In this document: one piece after another, positions 24,505-33,390 of the stretch
Layout of the letters: each line of letters begins with the position of its first letter
Numbering within the stretch: the stretch's first letter is position 1
Assembly (NCBI GenBank): GCA_033762625.1
Contig: JANRLI010000005.1
Span: 35,954 to 99,953 of the forward strand
Direction of reading: 5' to 3'
Origin: Alphaproteobacteria bacterium
Lineage (GTDB): Bacteria; Pseudomonadota; Alphaproteobacteria; UBA9219; RGZA01
Length of the DNA: 64,000 nt
Program-made: the position numbers and the translations under genes
The notes under the pieces: generated by a model
Database searches by the model: none
Told to the model about the DNA's origin: nothing
The model's input: the letters and a program-made list of their open reading frames with translations, nothing else

Positions 24505-25053
24505 TCATTTTACCGCCAACATACGAAGGATGGAATTGCGTGCAGGAACGGGGTTGCGCGTGTCATCCACGCGGTCGGCTGTTTTGAAACCGGCTTCGAG
24601 TAACATGCGTTTTAGCTTGGTTTCATCAAAGCCGTTGATATGCCCCATGCCGGGGATTTTATATTCGCTTTCGGTCATCCAGCCGCCGAACAAGTAAGAC
24701 ATGGCGTCTTCAAAGGCATCACCGGTAGGGTTCAGCCACGGCACATTGGCGTGTTCGGCCCAATCATTCTTGGCGACGCGTTCACAGATCCAGCGTGCAT
24801 CAGGGCAGGTGATGTCCAAAACACCGCCCGGTTTCAAAATGCGCAGGATGTCTTTCAGCACGGCAGGCGCGATGAATTTATCAAGGTGTTCAATCACATC
24901 GCCGAAGTAAATTTTGGTCGCCATATCATCCGGGAAAGGATAGGGGAGTTTGCGCAGATCATGCTGCACATTCACGCGCGGCCACGGATGAAAATCAACG
25001 CAGATATTTGCATCGGGTTTGGGATGGGGGCCTGAGCCAAGATCGATGATCAT
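24505..25053 (-). CDS. Class I SAM-dependent methyltransferase
   Basis: A 182-residue Rossmann-fold methyltransferase. Motif I is IDLGSGPHPKPDANICVDFH at residues 3-22, then KIYFGDVIEHLDKF (post-I acidic and motif II region) and LRILKPGGVLDITCPD (motif IV-like). It overlaps the following GT4 gene's stop by four bases (ATGA), so the two are co-translated. In a glycosyltransferase cluster it probably methylates a sugar residue or caps a glycan chain. The substrate is not known. Confidence 0.85.
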   Translation of the reverse strand: MIIDLGSGPHPKPDANICVDFHPWPRVNVQHDLRKLPYPFPDDMATKIYFGDVIEHLDKFIAPAVLKDILRILKPGGVLDITCPDARWICERVAKNDWAEHANVPWLNPTGDAFEDAMSYLFGGWMTESEYKIPGMGHINGFDETKLKRMLLEAGFKTADRVDDTRNPVPARNSILRMLAVK

Positions 25054-26036
25054 TGAATAACTTTTAGGATATCGGAAAGCGTGTGTTCGATGAGGTGATT
25101 GGATGTAACGTAATCATATGCCTTTTTAATCTGACCCGGCCAGTTTTTATTCGGGTGCTTAAAGTCGCGCATAAAATGCAGTAATTCGGCATCATCGGTA
25201 TAGGTAAAGCCGTATTGTTGCATCAATTCCGCGCCCGCAATCCGCCGCGCCGCCCACGGGGTTTCATTCAGCATTGCTTCCAGCAATACCAATCCGAACC
25301 CCTCCTTTTCGGAATGGAGGATGAGGAGGTCCGCTTCACACATCGCATCCATCACGGTTTGCTTATCATCCAGTAAAAGCGGTTTGACGAATTGGGATGC
25401 GGCAGGCATTGCACCCGCACGGTTATCATAGCCCGTGAGCACCAAGGTGGTATCGCTTACGCCTGTCTGATTGAATACCTCCACCAACTCGCGCATTTTT
25501 TTGTGTGGCCAATATCCGCCGCACGACAGAAACATTTTTGGCGTGGTGATAGCATGCGCAGCACGGAACCCTTCGCGGCCCAAGGATACGTCCGCACGGA
25601 TGCCATGGCGCACTTCCACCGCTTTATGTGCGACATTGTGTTTTTCAACATGTGCCCAATCAGCAGGCGTTGAGCACCCCAGCCAACGCGCACCGTGTAA
25701 TGCTTCAAGTGCAACTGGTGTTTCGGATGGCAGAATAAGCATATACAGGATGGGTGATGGAATTTTTGCGGCGTTTTTCAATACAAAATCCTGCACCGCG
25801 ACATCCGCGCCATGCACGATAATCAAATCGAATTTCTGGGTGAGGATCTGGCCATCGCTGGTGACATGCACGCCGCCGCGGTCGCCTTCATGTTGGCCAG
25901 CAAGAACCGATGCGTTATGCCCTGCCGCGACGGCAGCTTCCGCCATATCGCGCACATAATATTCACTCCCGCCAGGATATGGTGGATAGCGGTGAACAAC
26001 AAAAAGAAGATTAAACGTGCGAGGCGGCGCGCCCAC
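25050..26036 (-). CDS. Family 4 glycosyltransferase
   Basis: A 328-residue retaining GT-B glycosyltransferase. The N-terminal acceptor domain has HRYPPYPGGSEYYVRDMAEA. The C-terminal donor domain shows the GT4 E-x7-E pattern SEKEGFGLVLLEAMLNETPW near residue 240. No signal or membrane helix is seen. It is the first gene of the glycan cluster and starts five bases after the NYN gene's end, so it may be transcribed from the NYN promoter. It probably builds a surface polysaccharide with its downstream partners. Confidence 0.88.
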   Translation of the reverse strand: MGAPPRTFNLLFVVHRYPPYPGGSEYYVRDMAEAAVAAGHNASVLAGQHEGDRGGVHVTSDGQILTQKFDLIIVHGADVAVQDFVLKNAAKIPSPILYMLILPSETPVALEALHGARWLGCSTPADWAHVEKHNVAHKAVEVRHGIRADVSLGREGFRAAHAITTPKMFLSCGGYWPHKKMRELVEVFNQTGVSDTTLVLTGYDNRAGAMPAASQFVKPLLLDDKQTVMDAMCEADLLILHSEKEGFGLVLLEAMLNETPWAARRIAGAELMQQYGFTYTDDAELLHFMRDFKHPNKNWPGQIKKAYDYVTSNHLIEHTLSDILKVIQ

Positions 26037-26041
26037 AGCTT

Positions 26042-26704
26042 TTACGCAACCTGCGAATTATCTGGCGCAGCTTCATCGCCATCTTCATCAAGGTCATCAA
26101 GGATGGGGGATGGTTCGCGCGATGGTTGGTCATTACGTGAACCGTGCGGTTGCGGACCGGCTGCTGCGTTCTGACCGCCAGCGCGTGCGATTAAATTTGC
26201 AAGCTCAGCCAGTTCAATGAAGTTATCGGCTGCGCGGCGCAACTCATCGGCCACCATGGGCGGGGATGAACGCATGGTCGATACAACGCTGACGCGCACA
26301 CCCTTGCGTTGGCATGCTTCAACCAAACGGCGGAAGTCGCCATCGCCGGAGAAGATGATGATGTGATCGACCTTTTCGGCCATTTCCAGAACGTCAATCG
26401 CCAGCTCGATATCCATATTGCCTTTGATTTTGCGGCGACCAAATGCATCGGTGTATTCTTTGGTTGGTTTGGTAACCATGGAATAGCCGTTGTAATCCAG
26501 CCAATCGACCAGTGGGCGGATGGGGGAGTATTCTTGGTCTTCCACTAATGCGGTATAATAGAATGCACGGATCAGGCGGCCGCGCTGCGCGAATACCTCC
26601 AGCAATCTGCGATAGTCGATATCAAATCCAAGGCCACGGGCGGCAGCGTATAAATTCGCGCCATCAATAAACAGGGCGCAGCGCTCTTCTTTGTAAAACA
26701 GCAT
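26042..26704 (-). CDS. NYN/LabA-type (DUF88) PIN-like domain protein
   Basis: A 220-residue protein of the LabA/DUF88 branch of the NYN nuclease superfamily, which acts on RNA. The acidic residues expected in the active site are visible: LFIDGANLYAAARGL (first Asp, residue about 14), KGNMDIELAIDVLEM (near 120) and IIFSGDGDFRRLVEA (near 142). A disordered, acidic tail follows residue 180 (DDLDEDGDEAAPDN). It is divergent from rpoZ with a 217-base promoter spacer. Such proteins are common in alphaproteobacteria; the target RNA is unknown. Confidence 0.85.
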   Translation of the reverse strand: MLFYKEERCALFIDGANLYAAARGLGFDIDYRRLLEVFAQRGRLIRAFYYTALVEDQEYSPIRPLVDWLDYNGYSMVTKPTKEYTDAFGRRKIKGNMDIELAIDVLEMAEKVDHIIIFSGDGDFRRLVEACQRKGVRVSVVSTMRSSPPMVADELRRAADNFIELAELANLIARAGGQNAAAGPQPHGSRNDQPSREPSPILDDLDEDGDEAAPDNSQVA

Positions 26705-26921
26705 GGCAGTATCTCCTAAAATCCCAAATTTCTTATTTATCCGGATATTTACTTTTTTTGATTTTTATTTCCGAAAACCCAATCTGTTCATAGCATTACC
26801 CTGTTTTTTAATGAAGCGCAAGCTGCCCTAAACCCGCCCCATTGAATTAGTTGTTTACAAAAACCATTCTGGTCATTATCAAAACCCTTAATAACCACTT
26901 CATATTACAGGATGTCGCCCG

Positions 26922-27341
26922 ATGGCACGCGTTACCGTTGAAGATTGCATTTTACTTGTTCCTAATCGTTTTGAATTGGTGATGATGGCTGGACAGCGCG
27001 CACGCGAAATCGCATCTGGCGCAGCGCTGCACGTTGACCGCGACCGCGATAAAAATCCGGTGGTAGCGCTTCGCGAGATTGCTGAAGAAAAACTCAGCCT
27101 TGAGGGCATGAAGGAAAGCCTTGTGAAAGGTTACCAACGCCGCGTTGACAGTGACAGCAGCGAAGAAGAACTAAAGGAATTGATGGCGGAAGAACAAAAA
27201 TGGGCAACCGCTGCCGCAGCAATGGCCGAAGGCATGGCTGGCGCTGATGAAGATGAAGAAGATGATGAAGAAGGCGCAGCCGATGAAGAATTGAACGAAG
27301 TTCAATTCGAAGACGCATCACCCGATGATCTTAAGGAATAA
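26922..27341 (+). CDS. rpoZ: RNA polymerase omega subunit
   Basis: A 139-residue omega subunit, which binds the beta-prime C-terminus and, in many proteobacteria, helps form ppGpp site 1. The conserved N-terminus [20 protein letters not shown] and the following [12 protein letters not shown] are intact. Beyond residue 75 lies a long, very acidic tail ([16 protein letters not shown]), longer than in most species. AGGA is nine bases upstream. It is followed by an intrinsic terminator and two RelA/SpoT-type genes. Confidence 0.96.
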   Translation: MARVTVEDCILLVPNRFELVMMAGQRAREIASGAALHVDRDRDKNPVVALREIAEEKLSLEGMKESLVKGYQRRVDSDSSEEELKELMAEEQKWATAAAAMAEGMAGADEDEEDDEEGAADEELNEVQFEDASPDDLKE

Positions 27342-27376
27342 GGTCAAGCGTCACACCACGACGTTTTAACCAAGTT

Positions 27377-27402
27377 AAAACCCCGCAAAATGCGGGGTTT
27401 TT
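27377..27402 (+). terminator. Rho-independent terminator after rpoZ
   Basis: AAAACCCCGCA and TGCGGGGTTTT flank a three-base loop and are followed by more T residues. This is a strong, textbook hairpin 36 bases after the rpoZ stop. It should separate rpoZ from the downstream divergent RelA/SpoT gene, which starts 33 bases later. Confidence 0.93.
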
Positions 27403-27434
27403 TTATTTGCTGGTTTTGTGTGTAAGCTAAGGGT

Positions 27435-29387
27435 ATGGCTCTCTATCCCTTGGATGAAAAAAGCATATATAAAACGCTGCATGATGGCATTGTGTCCTAT
27501 GCGGGCGAGCTTTCACCACGGCAGCAAGCATGGCTTAGGAATGCAATCAATGAAGCGGTGCAATTTCCCGTCACAGATGTAGTAAGTAACCGCTTGTTCA
27601 GTGACCCCTTCAAGGTCGCAGGAATTTTAATTGAAGAAAAACAAAGTCTGGAAATCATTATCGCCAGCCTGATTTACAGCCGCGTTAAAAAAGAACTGCT
27701 TTCCGAAGATGCGTATCTGAAAAAACTGGAAGACATCGCATTGAAGTACAATGCAGATGTTCAGCGCATGGTCCGTTTTGCTTTGCAAGAAGCCTATACG
27801 GATATGCCGAAAGTCAGCCGAAAATTGCAACAAAAATTCGATGCAAGCAACGAAGCACGCAAAGCGCATTTTGCTGCTATTCGCCAAGAGAAGAAAATCA
27901 ACCCCGGTGCAAAGGCCAAACCGCAACAAACGCTGGAAGAAAAACAAACCAGTATTTTTGTGCGCTATGTTGATAGCCGTAATCCTGTGCCATCCAGCCA
28001 GGCGATACGCATTGCAGACCGGTGGGTATTGTTACAGGACATTGATCCAGATCATGCAAGCGACATAGATAAGGCACGCATTAAAGAAAGCTGGTACGTG
28101 CATGCGCAGATGGCAAATAATCACGGGCTTCGCCGTTTTTATTATGACTTTGGAAATTTGTACTATCGTACATTCTATCCTGAAACGTATAAGGCAATCG
28201 AGCAATCCCTGGAGATTCTGGCAAATGCCGTGGGCAAAGACGGCAATCCGCTAAACGACGTGATTGATTATCTCAGCACCCATTTGGCAGGGCCGAGCAC
28301 CGGGCTTGAGCGTAAATTCAGCCTTGAGGATGTTGAAGGCGGATTTTACATAAAAGAGCGACTTAAAAAATCAGTTGTATCGATATGTACGAAATTGATC
28401 GGCGATGGAATTGATCCGGAAGATTTTTTCAAAAAACATGCATTGCAAATCGGCAATGACCCCACGGCGCGTTTACGCATTTTGCTTCAGGAGGTGTTGA
28501 AGGAGGTATATGATCTATTTGCATTCGCAGTGATTATGGACGAAAAGCCGCTGATTGAAAAAGGGTTGATCGTCGATGAACCGCACAAGCCGTGGCATGC
28601 ACATAAACACGCTTGCGTGATGGGCGCGGAATTCTTGACCATGGGTTGCACACAAGGATTGCCGCTAAGCAGGCTGGGCTATTCTGTATTGCCTGCGCGC
28701 CGCAAAAACTATTTTGAAAAGCCACGCGGGCGGCGCTCTTACCGCAGTTTGCATGTAGGTCTTTCCAAAAAAGTATCGCTGCCCGAATTAGGTATTGATG
28801 AATTGGACGTGCCGATTGAAGTGATCTTCCGCACGCCAACGGTGCATTTCGAAGCGGAATACGGCAAGTGGGCGCATAACCGGTTTAAATCGGAAACCAT
28901 TCGCGGCGAAGCGGCATGGGAAAATGCGCAAACCCAAGTTACCGCCCGCAGCAAGGCGTATCTGTTCACGCCCGATGGCGAGATCCTTGAATTCAACAAA
29001 GGTACGCGCATTCGCGATGTGGCGTTTGAAATCAATCAGGATCTTGGATTGTATTGCAGTGGTGCAACAGCATATCGCGGACATAGAAGCTGGCGCGATA
29101 CGGAACACACCGAATTACCGGAATTGGTGTGTTTGTCGCCTGATGCGTTGATCGATGATATTGATGGTTGCACCATTAAGATCCATGCCAATGTTCCGCG
29201 TGCGGTCAAACAGTTGCGCCGCGGGAAAGTTATCGGCTACCCCATGATGCCGCCCAAACATAGTGAAGAATCCCTCAATGCGATGTTGGAGAACGTAACA
29301 ACCGATATTGCAAAACGAAAAATTAATACAATTCTTAAGCGTCTTGGACTACAATCCAAGCCATGGAAACCTTCCTCTCCGCGCTAG
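27435..29387 (+). CDS. Divergent long RelA/SpoT homologue with degenerate hydrolase domain
   Basis: A 650-residue protein with the layout of a long RSH enzyme but weak identity to the canonical copy 0.6 kb downstream. Residues about 50-130 align with the HD hydrolase domain, but the catalytic HD pair is missing (IIASLIYSRVKKELL where active enzymes have ALLHDTIEDT). Residues about 300-470 match the synthetase domain: KERLKKSVVSICTKL for the ATP site, YDLFAFAVIMD, RRSYRSLHVGL and VPIEVIFRTPTVHFEAEYGK, with the key Glu kept. A TGS domain (AYLFTPDGEILEFNKGTRIR) is near 505-560. No ACT domain is present. It may be a synthetase-only or regulatory paralogue. It overlaps marC by 25 bases. Confidence 0.8.
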   Translation: MALYPLDEKSIYKTLHDGIVSYAGELSPRQQAWLRNAINEAVQFPVTDVVSNRLFSDPFKVAGILIEEKQSLEIIIASLIYSRVKKELLSEDAYLKKLEDIALKYNADVQRMVRFALQEAYTDMPKVSRKLQQKFDASNEARKAHFAAIRQEKKINPGAKAKPQQTLEEKQTSIFVRYVDSRNPVPSSQAIRIADRWVLLQDIDPDHASDIDKARIKESWYVHAQMANNHGLRRFYYDFGNLYYRTFYPETYKAIEQSLEILANAVGKDGNPLNDVIDYLSTHLAGPSTGLERKFSLEDVEGGFYIKERLKKSVVSICTKLIGDGIDPEDFFKKHALQIGNDPTARLRILLQEVLKEVYDLFAFAVIMDEKPLIEKGLIVDEPHKPWHAHKHACVMGAEFLTMGCTQGLPLSRLGYSVLPARRKNYFEKPRGRRSYRSLHVGLSKKVSLPELGIDELDVPIEVIFRTPTVHFEAEYGKWAHNRFKSETIRGEAAWENAQTQVTARSKAYLFTPDGEILEFNKGTRIRDVAFEINQDLGLYCSGATAYRGHRSWRDTEHTELPELVCLSPDALIDDIDGCTIKIHANVPRAVKQLRRGKVIGYPMMPPKHSEESLNAMLENVTTDIAKRKINTILKRLGLQSKPWKPSSPR

Positions 29388-29983
29388 TAACTCTTACCGT
29401 GATCATCGACCCGCTGGGCACTGCGGCGGTCTATGGCGCGTTGACGGCCAGCCTTGCCCATAGCGAAGCCGAAGCGATTGCCAAAAAATCCTGCATGGTT
29501 GGTGCGGGCGTATTGTTGTTTTTTGGTGTCATGGGTTCTGTTGTGCTTTCGATGCTGGGCATCACGCTGGATGCGTTCCGCATCGCCGGCGGATTGTTGT
29601 TATTTGTCACGGCTTTTCGCATGCTGATGGGTGACCATGACCAGCAAAATATTCAAAAGGATGGTTCGGTCTATTCCGATCGCGGGGATATTGCGGTATT
29701 CCCGCTTGCCATTCCGCTGCTTTCTGGCCCTGGCTGTATCACGGCGATTATCCTGCTTACCAATAAATCGCATGCATGGTTTGACCAGTTGCAAGTCTAT
29801 GCCGCGATGGCGCTGGCAGTTATTGCATCCTATGTGTGCATGAAGGCCGTGCAGCGGTTAAAGACCGTGCTGGGGTCTGGCGGTATTCAAATCATGGCGC
29901 GGCTGATGGGTATCTTATTGGCAGCCATGGCCATTCAATTTATTGCCGATGGCGCTAAAGGCCTTATTCAGGCCATGCACTAA
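29363..29983 (+). CDS. MarC family integral membrane protein
   Basis: A 206-residue protein with six hydrophobic segments. The family features are the N-terminal VTLTVIIDPLGTAAVYGAL, the repeat-like FRIAGGLLLFVTAFRMLMG in the middle, and FPLAIPLLSGPGCITAIILL in the second half. MarC proteins were once linked to multiple antibiotic resistance, but that role was not upheld, and their transport function is unknown. It starts inside the end of the divergent RSH gene, so co-expression with it is likely. Confidence 0.9.
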   Translation: METFLSALVTLTVIIDPLGTAAVYGALTASLAHSEAEAIAKKSCMVGAGVLLFFGVMGSVVLSMLGITLDAFRIAGGLLLFVTAFRMLMGDHDQQNIQKDGSVYSDRGDIAVFPLAIPLLSGPGCITAIILLTNKSHAWFDQLQVYAAMALAVIASYVCMKAVQRLKTVLGSGGIQIMARLMGILLAAMAIQFIADGAKGLIQAMH

Positions 29984-30031
29984 TCTCAACGATATGTTAA
30001 TATCGAATGGCTAGTTTTAACGCCTAGTTTT

Positions 30032-32296
30032 ATGGGGCAAACCCGCTATTTTATGCAAATGACACCGGACGACACAAAACCACAGCCCGAACCTATAAGC
30101 GCAGAACCTGCCGCTGCGCCTGTGGCCCCGCGTCCGAAAAAGCCGCTGATCCGCCAATATGAACTTGTGGACCGTGTGCGCGCATACGACCCCAAAGTGG
30201 ATGAAGAATTATTGAACAAGGCGTATGTGTTTTCCATGAAAGCGCATGGCACACAAATGCGTCATTCCGGTGATCCCTATTTCTCGCATCCTTTGGAAGT
30301 TGCGAGTATTTTGACGGAGATGAAACTGGATAGCGCATCGATTGCAACCGCGCTGCTCCATGACACGATTGAAGATACCGGCGCGACCAAAGAACAGCTG
30401 ACGGAATTGTTTGGCACTGAAGTTGCGCATATGGTGGAAGGTGTAACCAAACTCTCGCGCCTTGAATTCCAAAGTGAAAAAGCGCAACAGGCCGAAAATT
30501 TCCGCAAGCTTGTCGTGGCGATGGCGGAAGACATTCGCGTGTTGCTGGTCAAGCTTGCTGACCGCTTGCATAACATGCGCACCATTCACCATGTGAAAAA
30601 ACCCGAAAAGCGCCGCATGAAAGCGATGGAAACGCTGGAAATCTATGCGCCGCTGGCCCAGCGCATGGGGATCAAGCAAATGCAGGAAGAGCTGGAGGAT
30701 CTGGCGTTTTCTGTGCTGCATGCCGAAGCGCGCGACAGTATTTTGGCGCGCCTTAACTTCCTGCGCAGCGAAGGAAGCGATGTCGTCAATTCGATTATTA
30801 CCGATTTGCAAGGCGTGATGGATAAGGCGGGATTGAAAGCCAAGGTTATTGGCCGTGAAAAAACGCCGTATTCGATTTGGAAGAAGATGCAGCGCAAGAA
30901 TATTGTGTTCGAGCAGCTATCGGACATCATTGCCTTCCGCATCATTGTGGACAGCAACGCCGATTGCTATCATGCGCTGGGCATCATCCACAGCCAGTAT
31001 TCAGTGGTGCCGGGCCGTTTCAAGGATTTTATCTCCACGCCCAAACCCAACGGCTATCAAAGTTTGCACACGGGCGTAATCGGACCATTAAAGCAACGCG
31101 TGGAAATCCAAATCCGCACTAAGCACATGGATGAAGTTGCCGAACTGGGTGTGGCTGCGCACTGGGCGTATAAGCAGAATGATGAAAAGACCGATGGCCG
31201 CCAATACCGCTGGCTACGTGAATTACTGGATATTGTGGAAAGCGCACAACGTCCTGAAGAATTTCTTGATTACACCCGTCTTGAACTGTTTCAGGATCAG
31301 GTATTCTGCTTTTCGCCCAAGGGTGATTTGATTGCGCTGCCACGTGGTTCAACACCGGTAGATTTTGCCTATGCCGTGCACAGCAAGGTGGGCGATAAAT
31401 GCGTGGGCGCAAAAGTGAACGGACGAATGGTGCCGCTGCGCACATCTTTGCGTAACGGCGATCAGGTTGAAATCATCACCTCGAAGACCGGTGCACCGTC
31501 ACCCGCATGGGAACGCTTTGTGGTTTCGGCAAAAGCGCGCTCGCATATCCGCCGGTTTGTGCGCCAGCAACAGCGCGGCGAATATGTAGCGCTGGGCAAG
31601 CCCATGCTGCAAAAATTATTTGCTGAAGAAGGCTTACCTTTCCACGAAAAAGAACTGGAAGCAGTGGTTGGCAAATTCCAGGCCGAAGATTTGGATGATT
31701 TATATGCCAATATTGGCGCATCGTTGCATTCCGCGCGGGATGTGTTGCGCGCGCTTTATCCGCAGCATCAGCCCAAGCAGCCTGAAAAGCCTGCCAAGAA
31801 AACCGATAAGGCTGCGGAAAAAGAAAAAGATAAAAAGACCAAACCGCTTACGCTGCGCGGGCTAATTCCCGGCATGGCGGTGCATTATGCGCGCTGTTGC
31901 CACCCGCTGCCCGGCGATCGCATCGTAGGAATTGTGGTAACAGGTAAAGGCGTGACCATTCATACAACCGATTGCGAAACGCTGGAAAGTTTTGCAAACC
32001 AGCCCGAACGCTGGATTGACGTTGCCTGGGATGACAGCGCGTTCCATGCCGGAAATGTCATCGGGCGTTTGAATGTGGTGATCGCCAATTTGCCATCCGC
32101 ATTGGCGAATTTGACCGGCGCGATCAGCAAAGCCAATGGCAACATTACCAATTTGAAGATCACCAACCGCAGCGTCGATTTCTTTGATGTGTTTGTGGAT
32201 GTGGAAGTTTCCAACGTGCAGCATTTAACCACCATCATGGCGGGCATCCGCTCCACCCCTTTGATGATTAGCGTGGAACGCGCCAAAAACCGTTAA
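30032..32296 (+). CDS. relA/spoT: Bifunctional (p)ppGpp synthetase/hydrolase
   Basis: A 754-residue long RSH enzyme that makes and degrades the alarmone (p)ppGpp. The HD hydrolase domain is intact (GDPYFSHPLEVASILTEMKL, then TALLHDTIEDT near residue 112). The synthetase follows with REKTPYSIWKKMQ, LSDIIAFRIIVDS, FKDFISTPKPNGYQSLHT and VEIQIRTKHMDEVAELGVAA. TGS (VFCFSPKGDLIALPRGSTPV), a helical and Cys-containing region (HYARCCHPLPGD) and a C-terminal ACT domain (LNVVIANLPSALANLTGAIS) complete it. Alphaproteobacteria usually carry a single such bifunctional Rel next to rpoZ; here a paralogue intervenes. Confidence 0.96.
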   Translation: MGQTRYFMQMTPDDTKPQPEPISAEPAAAPVAPRPKKPLIRQYELVDRVRAYDPKVDEELLNKAYVFSMKAHGTQMRHSGDPYFSHPLEVASILTEMKLDSASIATALLHDTIEDTGATKEQLTELFGTEVAHMVEGVTKLSRLEFQSEKAQQAENFRKLVVAMAEDIRVLLVKLADRLHNMRTIHHVKKPEKRRMKAMETLEIYAPLAQRMGIKQMQEELEDLAFSVLHAEARDSILARLNFLRSEGSDVVNSIITDLQGVMDKAGLKAKVIGREKTPYSIWKKMQRKNIVFEQLSDIIAFRIIVDSNADCYHALGIIHSQYSVVPGRFKDFISTPKPNGYQSLHTGVIGPLKQRVEIQIRTKHMDEVAELGVAAHWAYKQNDEKTDGRQYRWLRELLDIVESAQRPEEFLDYTRLELFQDQVFCFSPKGDLIALPRGSTPVDFAYAVHSKVGDKCVGAKVNGRMVPLRTSLRNGDQVEIITSKTGAPSPAWERFVVSAKARSHIRRFVRQQQRGEYVALGKPMLQKLFAEEGLPFHEKELEAVVGKFQAEDLDDLYANIGASLHSARDVLRALYPQHQPKQPEKPAKKTDKAAEKEKDKKTKPLTLRGLIPGMAVHYARCCHPLPGDRIVGIVVTGKGVTIHTTDCETLESFANQPERWIDVAWDDSAFHAGNVIGRLNVVIANLPSALANLTGAISKANGNITNLKITNRSVDFFDVFVDVEVSNVQHLTTIMAGIRSTPLMISVERAKNR

Positions 32297-32348
32297 AACC
32301 CCCTTTAAAACGCGATTTAGTTTCATGCAGTGATGTTATGCTCGCGGC

Positions 32349-33374
32349 ATGAAACAGGTATATGCCGATATCATTGCCGGATTGGAAAAGGCGGGCGCAT
32401 TCAAGGAAGTGCTGGGTGAACCCGGTATCTATCCCGGATATTTCTTTACATCCCGAAGGCTGGATATGCGCACCACGATGATCAATCATCGCTCGCGTGT
32501 TTTGGCCTTCGATATCTACATGCCACTGCATGCAATCATGCCATTTTCAAAGGAATGGATCGAACAAGCCATGACCCGCAGCTTCTCGCCCATGGTGATG
32601 GCAATATTCAGCCACCAAATGCAAACGGTTTATGCCAAAGCAAATGAATATGATGAAGCGCATAAACAGGGATATGAAATGCGCCCGCTCAACAAAGAAC
32701 CGGGATATGATGTTTTTCGGACAAAACACGGGCATCCCGAAACCGTGTTTATGCGTGAATTCGTAAAGCATCATCCTGAAATTCTTGCGGCATGTGTGTT
32801 GATGCAAGTGGCGCATATCGAATTTCTTTCGCAGCTGGACAAGATGATCGCGGTCGATGCGCAGTTGCTGCCTGAGCAACGTAAGATTGCGCGTAAAGCA
32901 GTGCGTGCTTTGTCCGAAGCATTTTATAGGGGTGAATTTATATCAGGGCCCGCAACATATATTGCCATCAGCTACCATGACCGCATCACCAAGGACCGTA
33001 GTATCGCGCCAGATTATTCATTGCCGGTAACCCAGCAGGATTTTACGCAAGGCTGGGACAAAACCATTCATCGCGGCGGCATGGAAGTTCACCCGGGTAA
33101 AGACCATGTGCAGCAACATCGCCGTGCATGCCCGTGGTTGAACCGCGCAAAAATCGTATCAACAGAATTATGTGCAGGTGTAACGCATGACGAACAGAAG
33201 CGTGATCTGGCGATGGGGTTTGGCACATGGTGTATTTATACGATGCTTAAAACAAAAGATGTCGCGGCGCGTCACAGCAAGCAATATGCATTTTTAATGC
33301 GGCCTGCCCGCGTCAGAAAAATGGCGGACAGCTTTCCATTCAACAGCCTGCCAGGCATTGATGATCCTGCTTAG
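32349..33374 (+). CDS. Hypothetical protein (341 residues)
   Basis: I do not recognise this soluble protein. It has no signal peptide or membrane helix. It is His- and Met-rich (HHPEILAACVLMQVAHIEFL near residue 140; GGMEVHPGKDHVQQHRRACP near 240), which could hint at metal binding, but no known metal motif is complete. Codon use is like the neighbours. It follows the rel gene by 52 bases on the same strand and converges with a lysozyme-like gene. Role unknown. Confidence 0.6.
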   Translation: MKQVYADIIAGLEKAGAFKEVLGEPGIYPGYFFTSRRLDMRTTMINHRSRVLAFDIYMPLHAIMPFSKEWIEQAMTRSFSPMVMAIFSHQMQTVYAKANEYDEAHKQGYEMRPLNKEPGYDVFRTKHGHPETVFMREFVKHHPEILAACVLMQVAHIEFLSQLDKMIAVDAQLLPEQRKIARKAVRALSEAFYRGEFISGPATYIAISYHDRITKDRSIAPDYSLPVTQQDFTQGWDKTIHRGGMEVHPGKDHVQQHRRACPWLNRAKIVSTELCAGVTHDEQKRDLAMGFGTWCIYTMLKTKDVAARHSKQYAFLMRPARVRKMADSFPFNSLPGIDDPA

Positions 33375-33390
33375 CCCCAACCCTTAAAGG

